Assembly: GCA_903879875.1 (NCBI GenBank)
Contig: CAIRNC010000487.1
Span: forward strand, 1 to 10,063
Length of the DNA stretch: 10,063 nucleotides
From: an uncultured Bacteroidota bacterium
GTDB taxonomy: Bacteria > Bacteroidota > Bacteroidia > Flavobacteriales > Flavobacteriaceae
Direction: 5' to 3'
Shown here: positions 1 to 5,268 of the stretch, piece by piece
Layout of the letters: each line of letters opens with the position of its first letter
Numbering within the stretch: position 1 is the first letter of the stretch
Notes under the pieces: model-generated
The model's input: only the letters and a program-made list of their open reading frames with translations
Databases searched by the model: none
What the model was told of the DNA's origin: nothing
Program-made: the position numbers and the translations under genes

Positions 1-714
1 CTTAACACCTTCAATATTTAAAAATATATCAGAAACAGTTTTCTTACATCCGCTACATGTTATCCCTTCAAAAGCATAAAGTTGTACAAGAACGTTTGTG
101 TTTTTTTTTAATTCAATAGCTAATTCAGAATCTTTCCTTTTGTCTATTGAATTTTGACAAATTTCTATTTTCATAAAGTCAAATGCTGTTGCAAAAAGCA
201 ACTCATATTCTGACTTACTACCTCCATACGGGGGACTAACATCAAAACTTCTATTAAACAATAGACCCGCTATTTTACCATTATTGGATAAAAGTTGGTG
301 CATTTTCCAAACATATTTTTGTCGCATTGCAGGTGGCAACGCACAAAAGAATGTTTGCTCAACAATAAGATCAAACGTTTTATCTAATTCGAAAAAGTCA
401 CCTAAAATAATGTTAATATTTGAATTCCCTTTAAATTTAGATTTCAAATTCTCAACCAAAGTTGGAGCAATATCTATAACTGTAATATTGGTAAATCCTT
501 GTGCTAAAAGGTATTCGGCTTCATAAGAATTGCCACAACCTGGAATTAAAATAGCAATCGACTTATCTTCAATGGTGTCAAAATAGTCTTTGATTGGCGG
601 TGCAATACATCCTAAATCCCAGCCCGTGCTGTTATTTTGATATTGTTCATCCCAATAATTTTGATCCAATGGTTTTTCACAAGAAACAACACAACATTGC
701 AAATCATCTGCCAT
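1..714 (-). CDS. TPMT-family SAM-dependent methyltransferase fused to an HMA domain (3' end outside the window)
   Basis: The ATG is at 714-712, two bases after the stop of the DUF2892 gene, and 238 codons are open to the left edge, so the C-terminus is missing. Residues about 20-205 look like a thiopurine-methyltransferase-type Rossmann enzyme: YWDEQY at 20-25, GWDLG at 31-35, SAM-binding loop PGCGNSYEAEYL at 58-69 and acidic VIDIA at 79-83. Residues 213-238 begin an HMA-like metal-binding domain, with GITCSGC placing cysteines at C220 and C223. The N-terminus carries an extra cysteine cluster (C7, C8, C12) before the catalytic fold. Bacterial TPMT homologues are known to methylate selenium and tellurium compounds. 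In this persulfide operon, sulfide or a small thiol is an inferred alternative substrate. No signal peptide is seen, so it is cytoplasmic. The family call is firm; the substrate is unknown. Confidence 0.88.
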   Translation of the reverse strand, partial: MADDLQCCVVSCEKPLDQNYWDEQYQNNSTGWDLGCIAPPIKDYFDTIEDKSIAILIPGCGNSYEAEYLLAQGFTNITVIDIAPTLVENLKSKFKGNSNINIILGDFFELDKTFDLIVEQTFFCALPPAMRQKYVWKMHQLLSNNGKIAGLLFNRSFDVSPPYGGSKSEYELLFATAFDFMKIEICQNSIDKRKDSELAIELKKNTNVLVQLYAFEGITCSGCKKTVSDIFLNIEGVK

Positions 715-716
715 AG

Positions 717-920
717 CTATACTTTTTTTCGAGTAGAAAGTCCGAAAGGCAAGTAAAGCGGACAAAAACCGATTAGACTAGTAAGTACAAAAATTCCTGC
801 CAAAGCGGCTAATACTAATGCTAGTGTTCCGCTTATAGTTTCAGTGTAGTACAAAACACCTATTACAATTGCAATAAGAATTCGGATAACTTGATCGATT
901 GAACCCATGTTTTTTTTCAT
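717..920 (-). CDS. DUF2892 (YgaP-type) small inner-membrane protein
   Basis: This 67-residue protein has two hydrophobic segments at about 11-25 and 32-50. It begins MKKNMGSIDQVIR, the usual start of DUF2892 proteins, and ends with the family's FCPLYLPFG segment (C53). DUF2892 domains occur alone or attached to rhodanese domains, as in E. coli YgaP, which fits a persulfide cluster. The exact role is unknown; sulfur-species transfer or export at the membrane is a guess. It lies 26 bases after the DUF6132-like gene and 2 bases before the methyltransferase, so co-transcription is likely. M5 is a possible alternative start, but the family pattern favours M1. Confidence 0.88.
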   Translation of the reverse strand: MKKNMGSIDQVIRILIAIVIGVLYYTETISGTLALVLAALAGIFVLTSLIGFCPLYLPFGLSTRKKV

Positions 921-946
921 GATAATAATGTTTTAATGAATTTATA

Positions 947-1144
947 TTATGATTTTTTTTCAGATTTCACAAACATATTAAACAATAATCCACCCAATAA
1001 AGCACCATATAATGTGGAGTTTAATGGTTTAGATGTTATGGCGCATGTGCCTGAAGCGCAACCTACAAATGAATAATACAAATAGCCGCAAATCGCTCCA
1101 ATGACATTTCCAATGCCTGTAATTATGATTGCTTTTTTTGTCAT
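947..1144 (-). CDS. DUF6132-like small membrane protein with a CX4C motif
   Basis: This 65-residue protein has two hydrophobic stretches (about 4-27 and 44-58) joined by a short loop holding GCASGTC, with C29 and C34. A third cysteine, C19, sits in the first helix. The loop continues ITSKPLNSTLYG, a pattern I associate with DUF6132 proteins of Bacteroidota; this was recalled, not searched. Its ATG shares one base with the stop of the thioredoxin gene (TAATG, 1142-1146), which indicates translational coupling. The function is undescribed. The coupling and the vicinal cysteines suggest a membrane thiol protein that thioredoxin could reduce or persulfidate, which is inference. A pore or metal-binding role is equally possible. 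Confidence 0.8.
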   Translation of the reverse strand: MTKKAIIITGIGNVIGAICGYLYYSFVGCASGTCAITSKPLNSTLYGALLGGLLFNMFVKSEKKS

Positions 1145-1446
1145 TAATTTGTTTTTTCTATAATTACTTTAACAATTTCTTCTTTGGATAAAACCCCAGA
1201 TTGACGCCAAAGTTGTTTTCCGTTTTGGAATAAAAGCATTGTTGGAACTCCACGAACCTGATATTTGGCGGCTAATTCTTGATTTTTATCCACATCGATT
1301 TTAATGATTGAAATACGATCACCCAAATTATCTTTCACTTGCTTCAAAATAGGTGCAAGCATTTGACATGGACCACACCATGTGCCAAAAAAGTCAATTA
1401 ATACGGGCTTTTCAGAATGAATTATATCGTGAAATGAAGTGTTCAT
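1144..1446 (-). CDS. Thioredoxin (WCGPC)
   Basis: This 100-residue single-domain thioredoxin has the canonical active site WCGPC at 23-27, the buried aspartate D18 in LIDFF, and the cis-proline loop GVPT at 66-69 (P68). No signal peptide is present, so it acts in the cytoplasm. Thioredoxins reduce disulfides and also strip sulfane sulfur from persulfidated cysteines. Linked to a persulfide dioxygenase-rhodanese gene, the second role is the likely physiological one here (inference). It starts 6 bases after the 64-aa membrane protein and its stop overlaps the next start by one base, so it sits mid-operon between two CX4C membrane proteins. It is slightly shorter than housekeeping TrxA and is probably a dedicated paralogue. 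Confidence 0.96.
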   Translation of the reverse strand: MNTSFHDIIHSEKPVLIDFFGTWCGPCQMLAPILKQVKDNLGDRISIIKIDVDKNQELAAKYQVRGVPTMLLFQNGKQLWRQSGVLSKEEIVKVIIEKTN

Positions 1447-1452
1447 TTTGTT

Positions 1453-1647
1453 TTATTTTTTTGAATTTGGAATGACACAACCACTAGAACCACAACCTAA
1501 ATTAAATACGACTTGAAATAAGAAAAACAATCCAAAAAAAATAAAAAACCAATCGTGAGTGATATAGGCTTGCGAAAATAAAAATAGTGCAAATGCCAAT
1601 CGAACCCAACGCATGAGGTGCCAATTGTTAAATAATAGTTGTTTCAT
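1453..1647 (-). CDS. Small membrane protein with C-terminal CX4C motif, unknown family
   Basis: This 64-residue protein begins MKQLLFNNWHLMRWVRLAF and has two closely spaced hydrophobic helices (about 15-30 and 33-49). It ends in LGCGSSGC (C52, C57) followed by a short basic tail. I do not recognise a named domain. The architecture recalls small membrane proteins that accompany rhodaneses in Bacteroidota. It lies 2 bases after the persulfide dioxygenase gene and 6 bases before thioredoxin, so it is almost certainly co-translated with both. The terminal cysteine pair closely resembles the GCASGTC loop of the DUF6132-like neighbour, which hints at a shared thiol or metal chemistry at the membrane. 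The gene call rests on operon packing and clean membrane segments; the function is unknown. Confidence 0.82.
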   Translation of the reverse strand: MKQLLFNNWHLMRWVRLAFALFLFSQAYITHDWFFIFFGLFFLFQVVFNLGCGSSGCVIPNSKK

Positions 1648-1649
1648 TA

Positions 1650-3065
1650 TTATAATAAACTAGTTGGGCAAACATAATTTGTAACTGGAAGTTTGGTGTT
1701 TTTTATCGCTGTAAAACCACCGACAACATCTACAAAATTGTCAAAACCTCTTTGTTTCAACATGGAAGCAGCAATCATACTTCTGTATCCTCCAGCACAA
1801 TGCAGAATAAAAGGTTGGTCTTTTGGAAAATCTTCCATTCGATTGTTGATTTCGTTCAAAGGGATATTTTTAGCATCAACTAAATGCTCGGATTTAAATT
1901 CACTAATTTTTCTAACATCAAAAATTATGGTGTTATCATTCCTTTGTTCCAATTCTTGGGCTGTGATTCTTTTGACAGTATCTACTTCTTTTCCAGCATT
2001 TTTCCATGTTTCAAAGCCTCCATCTAAATAGCCCACAGCAAAATCAAAACCTACTCTTGAAAGTCGAATGATGGTTTCTTCTACTTTTTCAGTATTTGCA
2101 GCAACAATAAGTATTTCTTGTTTTAAATCGGGAATTAATTCGCCAACCCACATCGCAAAATTACTTTCTAGACCAATATTTATACTGTTTGGAATGAACC
2201 CTTGTGAAAAAACTTCGGGTGGTCTAGAATCTAAAATCAATGCTTTGGTTTCATTAGCCACAACTTCAAAAGTATTGGCATCATAAGGATTATTGCCACG
2301 ATTCATAATTGTTTCTAAACTATCATATCCTTGAATGTTCATTAAAACATTTTTAGGAAAATAGGCTGGGGGAGTGGCTAAACCAGTTAATAATGCCTCA
2401 ACAAATTCATCTTCGGATAAAGCTTTATTTAAAGCATAATTGGTTTTCTTTTGATTTCCTAAAGAATCAGTAGTCTCTTTGCTCATCATTTTTCCACAAG
2501 CACTTCCTGCACCGTGATTTGGATAAACAATTAAATCATCCGAAAGCGGCATAATTTTATTGCGAAGCGAGTGATATAAATGTCGTGCTAATTTATCTTG
2601 AGTCAAATCGGCGATAACGTGCTGTGCCAAATCAGGACGACCAACATCGCCAATAAAAAGGGTATCTCCGGTAATAATTCCTTGTTCTTTTCCCTCTTCG
2701 TCAGTCAGTAAAAAACAAGAACTTTCCATGGTATGTCCAGGCGTATGAATCAGTTTTATTTTAGAATTTCCTAGGTTGAAAATTTCATCATCAGCACCAA
2801 CGTACATTTCAAATCCTGTTTTCATCGTTGTTGGTCCATATACAATAGTAGCACCTGTTTGTTTTGCTAAATCAACATGCCCAGAAACAAAATCAGCATG
2901 AAAATGGGTTTCAAAAATGTATTTTAATTTTACATTATCGCGAGTCAATCGGTCCAAATAAGGTTGGGTTTCACGTAACGGATCAACAATGGCTGCCTCT
3001 CCATTTGAAGTGATATAATAAGCTGCTTCAGCAATACATCCGGTATAAATTTGTTCTATTTTCAT
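1650..3065 (-). CDS. Persulfide dioxygenase-rhodanese fusion (MBL fold, pseudo-rhodanese, rhodanese; CstB-like)
   Basis: This 471-residue protein has three parts. Residues 1-245 form a metallo-beta-lactamase fold of the ETHE1/persulfide-dioxygenase type: THFHADFVSGH at 53-63 (H54, H56, D58), TPGHTMES at 108-115 (H111), GDTLFIGDVGRPDL at 133-146 (D134) and YPNHGAGSACG at 181-191 (H184). Residues about 270-360 are a rhodanese fold whose active-site loop reads VAAN and has no cysteine. Residues about 367-460 are a second rhodanese with HCAGGYRS, catalytic C423. A further cysteine, C466, lies near the end. In this family the iron site oxidises thiol persulfide to sulfite and the rhodanese passes sulfane sulfur to sulfite, giving thiosulfate. 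The three-part layout matches Staphylococcus CstB. It is cytoplasmic. The enzyme class is very likely; the thiol substrate (bacillithiol, coenzyme A or other) is not shown by the sequence. Confidence 0.95.
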   Translation of the reverse strand: MKIEQIYTGCIAEAAYYITSNGEAAIVDPLRETQPYLDRLTRDNVKLKYIFETHFHADFVSGHVDLAKQTGATIVYGPTTMKTGFEMYVGADDEIFNLGNSKIKLIHTPGHTMESSCFLLTDEEGKEQGIITGDTLFIGDVGRPDLAQHVIADLTQDKLARHLYHSLRNKIMPLSDDLIVYPNHGAGSACGKMMSKETTDSLGNQKKTNYALNKALSEDEFVEALLTGLATPPAYFPKNVLMNIQGYDSLETIMNRGNNPYDANTFEVVANETKALILDSRPPEVFSQGFIPNSINIGLESNFAMWVGELIPDLKQEILIVAANTEKVEETIIRLSRVGFDFAVGYLDGGFETWKNAGKEVDTVKRITAQELEQRNDNTIIFDVRKISEFKSEHLVDAKNIPLNEINNRMEDFPKDQPFILHCAGGYRSMIAASMLKQRGFDNFVDVVGGFTAIKNTKLPVTNYVCPTSLL

Positions 3066-3087
3066 TTTTAGTTTAAGTTTTAAAATA

Positions 3088-3095
3088 CAAAATTA
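3088..3095 (-). promoter_or_regulatory. Candidate internal -7 element TAATTTTG upstream of the persulfide dioxygenase
   Basis: This is the same octamer as the one ahead of the regulator gene, 22 bases before the dioxygenase start. A CTTTTG lies upstream at a 26-base spacing, somewhat long for a -33 element. It suggests the dioxygenase part of the cluster may be transcribed separately from the regulator and exporter. Confidence 0.38.
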
Positions 3096-3121
3096 TTTCT
3101 TTTTTGAGTATAAGTCGGTAT

Positions 3122-3132
3122 CAAAAGTTACA
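3122..3132 (-). repeat. 11-base repeat TGTAACTTTTG, copy ahead of the persulfide dioxygenase gene
   Basis: This is the second copy of the 11-mer at 4000-4010. Downstream, after 26 bases, comes the TAATTTTG -7 candidate. After the other copy, about 27 bases on, comes the related CATTTTTG. This conserved layout argues for a common control element. Confidence 0.5.
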
Positions 3133-3143
3133 TTTATATAATC

Positions 3144-3947
3144 TTAGTGGAAAATTAGTTCTTTTATAATGATATAAATCCCCATTGCTAATACAAACCA
3201 ACCAAATCCCACCTTTAACTTATTCGATGCTATTTTTTTTGATATAAAATTTCCAATAAAAATACCAACACTAGCACATACTGTAAAAGTGATAATCAAT
3301 TGCCAGTCGATAATTTGATTTCCACCAACATCCCCTAAAAAACCGATTAAAGATTGGGTTGAAACAATAAAAAGTGAGGTGCCAACGGCCATTTTCATAG
3401 GTGTTTTTGCCATAAAAACTAAGGCTGGAATGAGTAAAAATCCACCTCCAGCTCCTACAAATCCAGCAATAAATCCAATAAGTAATCCTTGAAAGAAAAT
3501 AGCAAAATAGTTTAATTTTCCACCATTAGAAGAAGCCAATTCTTTCATTGGTTTAATCATTTTTATAGAGGCTACAATCATTACAATTGCAAAAACAATC
3601 ATAATAAAAACTGATTTTTGTAAAGTAAATGTAGCAGTTGAAAAAAGGATATCGGGAATATTGGGTACAATAAATTTTCGAGTAATAAATACAGCAATTA
3701 GTGTTGGAACACCAAATAATACTACTTTTTTAAAATCGACTAATTGTTGATTCGCTTTCTGAATTCCACCTATCATTGCAGACATTCCAACAATAAACAA
3801 GGAATAAGCTGTTGCTAAAACGGGTTCCACACCCATCACATAGACCAAAATGGGTACTGATAAAATAGAACCACCACTTCCCAACATACCGAGAGTTATG
3901 CCTACAAATACCGCTAAAACATTTCCTATAAGATGCGAAATTTCCAT
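3144..3947 (-). CDS. TauE/SafE-family exporter (probable sulfite or related anion export)
   Basis: This 267-residue membrane protein has about eight hydrophobic helices and the duplicated glycine motif typical of TauE/SafE. The first copy is near 16-36 (GITLGMLGSGGSILSVP) and the second is at 154-174 (GLLIGFIAGFVGAGGG then FLLIP), followed by TPMKMAVGTSL. Family members are implicated in export of sulfite, sulfoacetate or other sulfur anions. Sitting upstream of a persulfide dioxygenase, whose product is sulfite, makes sulfite removal the natural inference. It begins 66 bases after the regulator stop and ends 78 bases before the dioxygenase start. Both gaps contain the same 11-base sequence. 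The chosen ATG precedes the first membrane segment directly. The family call is secure; direction and substrate are inferred. Confidence 0.93.
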   Translation of the reverse strand: MEISHLIGNVLAVFVGITLGMLGSGGSILSVPILVYVMGVEPVLATAYSLFIVGMSAMIGGIQKANQQLVDFKKVVLFGVPTLIAVFITRKFIVPNIPDILFSTATFTLQKSVFIMIVFAIVMIVASIKMIKPMKELASSNGGKLNYFAIFFQGLLIGFIAGFVGAGGGFLLIPALVFMAKTPMKMAVGTSLFIVSTQSLIGFLGDVGGNQIIDWQLIITFTVCASVGIFIGNFISKKIASNKLKVGFGWFVLAMGIYIIIKELIFH

Positions 3948-3999
3948 GTATTAGTTTTAATGATGCAAAAATGAGCCTTATAAAATTGTTTCTTTGCAA

Positions 4000-4010
4000 C
4001 AAAAGTTACA
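4000..4010 (-). repeat. 11-base repeat TGTAACTTTTG, copy ahead of the TauE/SafE gene
   Basis: Read on the minus strand, TGTAACTTTTG ends 52 bases before the exporter start. An identical copy lies at 3122-3132, 56 bases before the dioxygenase start. The matching sequence and near-equal distance suggest a shared promoter part or regulator site. Confidence 0.5.
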
Positions 4011-4013
4011 GCC

Positions 4014-4685
4014 CTATTTTTTTAACAATTCGATAGAAGCTCTATTTAAAACAATCTTGCCTTCGTTCTCTAATGCCTTCAATAATCTAGAAATTACTAC
4101 ACGTGACGTATGTAAATCGTAAGCAATTTCTTGATGTGTATTATGTATTTCTCTTGAATTGTTGATTTTTACTTTTTCAACTAGGTAACTCAACAAACGG
4201 TCATTCATATTCATAAATGCCAAGTTATCAATCGCTGAGAGCATTTCTTTCAAGCGATTGTTGTAACTATTGAACACATAGTTGCGCCAACTTTTATATT
4301 TACCCAACCATTCTTCCATTTTGTTAACAGGAATCATCACAACTTTGCCATCAGTTTCAGCTACAGCTCTAATTTCGCTCTTAGTTTCGCCCATACAGCA
4401 AGCCATAGTCATGGCACAAGTATCACCTTTTTCTATAAAATATAATAGCAATTCACCTTCATCGAAATCTTCTCTTAAAATTTTTATAGCGCCATTGATT
4501 AGCAATGGCATTCGCTTAATATAATCACCAAAATCAATTAAAACATCACCTTCTTTGAATTCTCTAAGAACAGAAACATCCGCTATTTCGTTAATTAAAT
4601 CCTCTTCAAATACAAATCCATAAGTCTGTTTGAGTTCTTCTTTCATTTCAATTCGATTAATATTTAGGATGGTAAAATTCGACAT
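4014..4685 (-). CDS. Crp/Fnr-family transcriptional regulator, candidate sulfur/redox sensor
   Basis: This 223-residue protein has an N-terminal cyclic-nucleotide-binding-type beta roll (about 25-140) and a C-terminal winged helix with the recognition region at about 183-207 (HQEIAYDLHTSRVVISRLLKAL). Cysteines cluster at C90, C96 and C97 in GDTCAMTMACCMGETKSEIRA, where cAMP-binding members have their phosphate cassette. There is no N-terminal iron-sulfur cysteine cluster as in Fnr. The cysteines could respond to persulfide or oxidation (inference). It is the first gene of the minus-strand cluster and so probably controls it and itself. M14 (start 4646, MKEELKQTYGF) is a plausible alternative start because the first 13 residues add nothing to the fold. 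Both starts lack a clear ribosome binding site. Confidence 0.93.
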   Translation of the reverse strand: MSNFTILNINRIEMKEELKQTYGFVFEEDLINEIADVSVLREFKEGDVLIDFGDYIKRMPLLINGAIKILREDFDEGELLLYFIEKGDTCAMTMACCMGETKSEIRAVAETDGKVVMIPVNKMEEWLGKYKSWRNYVFNSYNNRLKEMLSAIDNLAFMNMNDRLLSYLVEKVKINNSREIHNTHQEIAYDLHTSRVVISRLLKALENEGKIVLNRASIELLKK

Positions 4686-4713
4686 AAATTTTCATCTTAA
4701 CAACTTAAAAAGT

Positions 4714-4721
4714 CAAAATTA
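4714..4721 (-). promoter_or_regulatory. Candidate -7 element TAATTTTG upstream of the Crp/Fnr gene
   Basis: On the minus strand this octamer fits the Bacteroidota -7 consensus TAnnTTTG exactly and lies 28 bases before the longer start codon. A convincing -33 TTG at the usual 17-23 base spacing is not seen, so the call is tentative. If real, transcription of the sulfur cluster would begin near 4708. Confidence 0.4.
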
Positions 4722-4752
4722 GTCAATTTGTTTTTTTAAGTAATGAAAGTAA

Positions 4753-4764
4753 TGTTTGCAAACA
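4753..4764. promoter_or_regulatory. Perfect 12-base palindrome TGTTTGCAAACA, candidate operator
   Basis: This sits in the 233-base divergent region between the Crp/Fnr regulator and the small ORF/SulP genes. A second, imperfect dyad TTAAGA-AA-TCTTAA follows at 4770-4783, and a direct repeat AAGTAATG occurs at 4738-4745 and 4747-4754. A dimeric regulator such as the adjacent Crp/Fnr protein could bind here. The sequence does not match the classical TTGAT-N4-ATCAA site. Confidence 0.4.
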
Positions 4765-4906
4765 AATTATTAAGAAATCTTAAATCCAAATGAAATTCTC
4801 TATATTATGAATAGTTTGCTTTTGTAGTAATGCATTGGAAGTGAATTGATTTTAATATAAAAGTTAAAATAAATACAATACTTTTTTTCTGTTTCAATTG
4901 TGTTGC

Positions 4907-4914
4907 TATTTTTG
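4907..4914 (+). promoter_or_regulatory. Candidate -7 element TATTTTTG upstream of the small ORF and SulP
   Basis: This octamer matches TAnnTTTG on the plus strand. It ends four bases before the GTG chosen as start of the small membrane protein, which would make the transcript leaderless or nearly so. No -33 TTG is found at ideal spacing. A chance match in AT-rich DNA is possible. Confidence 0.35.
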
Positions 4915-4918
4915 TAGA

Positions 4919-5206
4919 GTGAAAACTATTGTAACACTTCTTTTATTTGTTTTTATTTCCTTTATTGCAGCGCCTACAATTCTGTCGCTAATTAAAGAAA
5001 ATAAAACGGTGTCCCTATTTTTCAGTTGCGACGAAGAAGAAATGACTAAAGATTTTAAAGAGCTAAAAGTGGTCTTGAATCAAGATTTTAGTTTTATTCC
5101 AGTGCGCTACAGTTTTCCAACAAATTCAAATATTATTTCAGAAAATTTGTCCAGACATGATAATGTTTCTGAAGAAATATTTTCTCCTCCGCCTGAATTG
5201 ATTTAA
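4919..5206 (+). CDS. Small membrane-anchored protein of unknown function upstream of SulP
   Basis: This 95-residue reading frame begins at a GTG (4919) and has an N-terminal hydrophobic segment at about 3-20 (IVTLLLFVFISFIAAPTI) that acts as signal anchor or signal peptide. An acidic and then hydrophilic exported region follows, ending NVSEEIFSPPPELI. One cysteine lies in FFSCDEEE. The frame could extend to a TTG at 4898, but those seven residues (MCCYFCR) precede the hydrophobic segment unnaturally, so GTG is preferred. The acidic EEIFSPPPE tail seems familiar from unnamed Flavobacterium proteins, but I cannot assign a family. It lies on the same strand 62 bases before the SulP gene, with a hairpin and T-run between them. 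Gene reality is likely but not certain because it has no ATG and is short. Confidence 0.65.
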   Translation: MKTIVTLLLFVFISFIAAPTILSLIKENKTVSLFFSCDEEEMTKDFKELKVVLNQDFSFIPVRYSFPTNSNIISENLSRHDNVSEEIFSPPPELI

Positions 5207-5219
5207 TATGAACTTATGC

Positions 5220-5244
5220 TTTCGCAAATGTTGCGAAATTTTTT
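5220..5244 (+). terminator. Hairpin with T-run between the small ORF and SulP (terminator or attenuator)
   Basis: TTTCGCAA (5220-5227), loop ATG, then TTGCGAAA (5231-5238) form a perfect 8-pair stem followed directly by six T (5239-5244). This is the layout of an intrinsic terminator, though the stem is AT-rich and weak. It lies 13 bases after the small ORF stop and 24 before the SulP start. It could end the short transcript, act as an attenuator for SulP, or be a protein-binding palindrome. Confidence 0.5.
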
Positions 5245-5268
5245 CATGTATTAAATTATTTTCTTAGT

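Noticed and set aside
284..526. Plus-strand open frame of 80 codons
   Set aside because: It is antisense to the methyltransferase, which shows clear TPMT motifs across this stretch.
1693..2286. Plus-strand open frames of 112 and 72 codons
   Set aside because: They lie wholly antisense to the persulfide dioxygenase-rhodanese gene, whose domains and catalytic residues are intact. The antisense products look like no protein family.
3730..4002. Minus-strand 90-codon frame overlapping the TauE/SafE start
   Set aside because: It is out of frame with the exporter, whose first glycine motif is read through the same bases. No sign of frameshift.
4282..4524. Plus-strand 80-codon frame
   Set aside because: It is antisense to the cyclic-nucleotide-type domain of the Crp/Fnr regulator, and no start or family signal supports it.
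4898..4918. TTG start extending the small protein by seven residues (MCCYFCR)
   Set aside because: The extension overlaps the candidate -7 element and puts cysteines before the hydrophobic signal segment, so the GTG at 4919 fits better.
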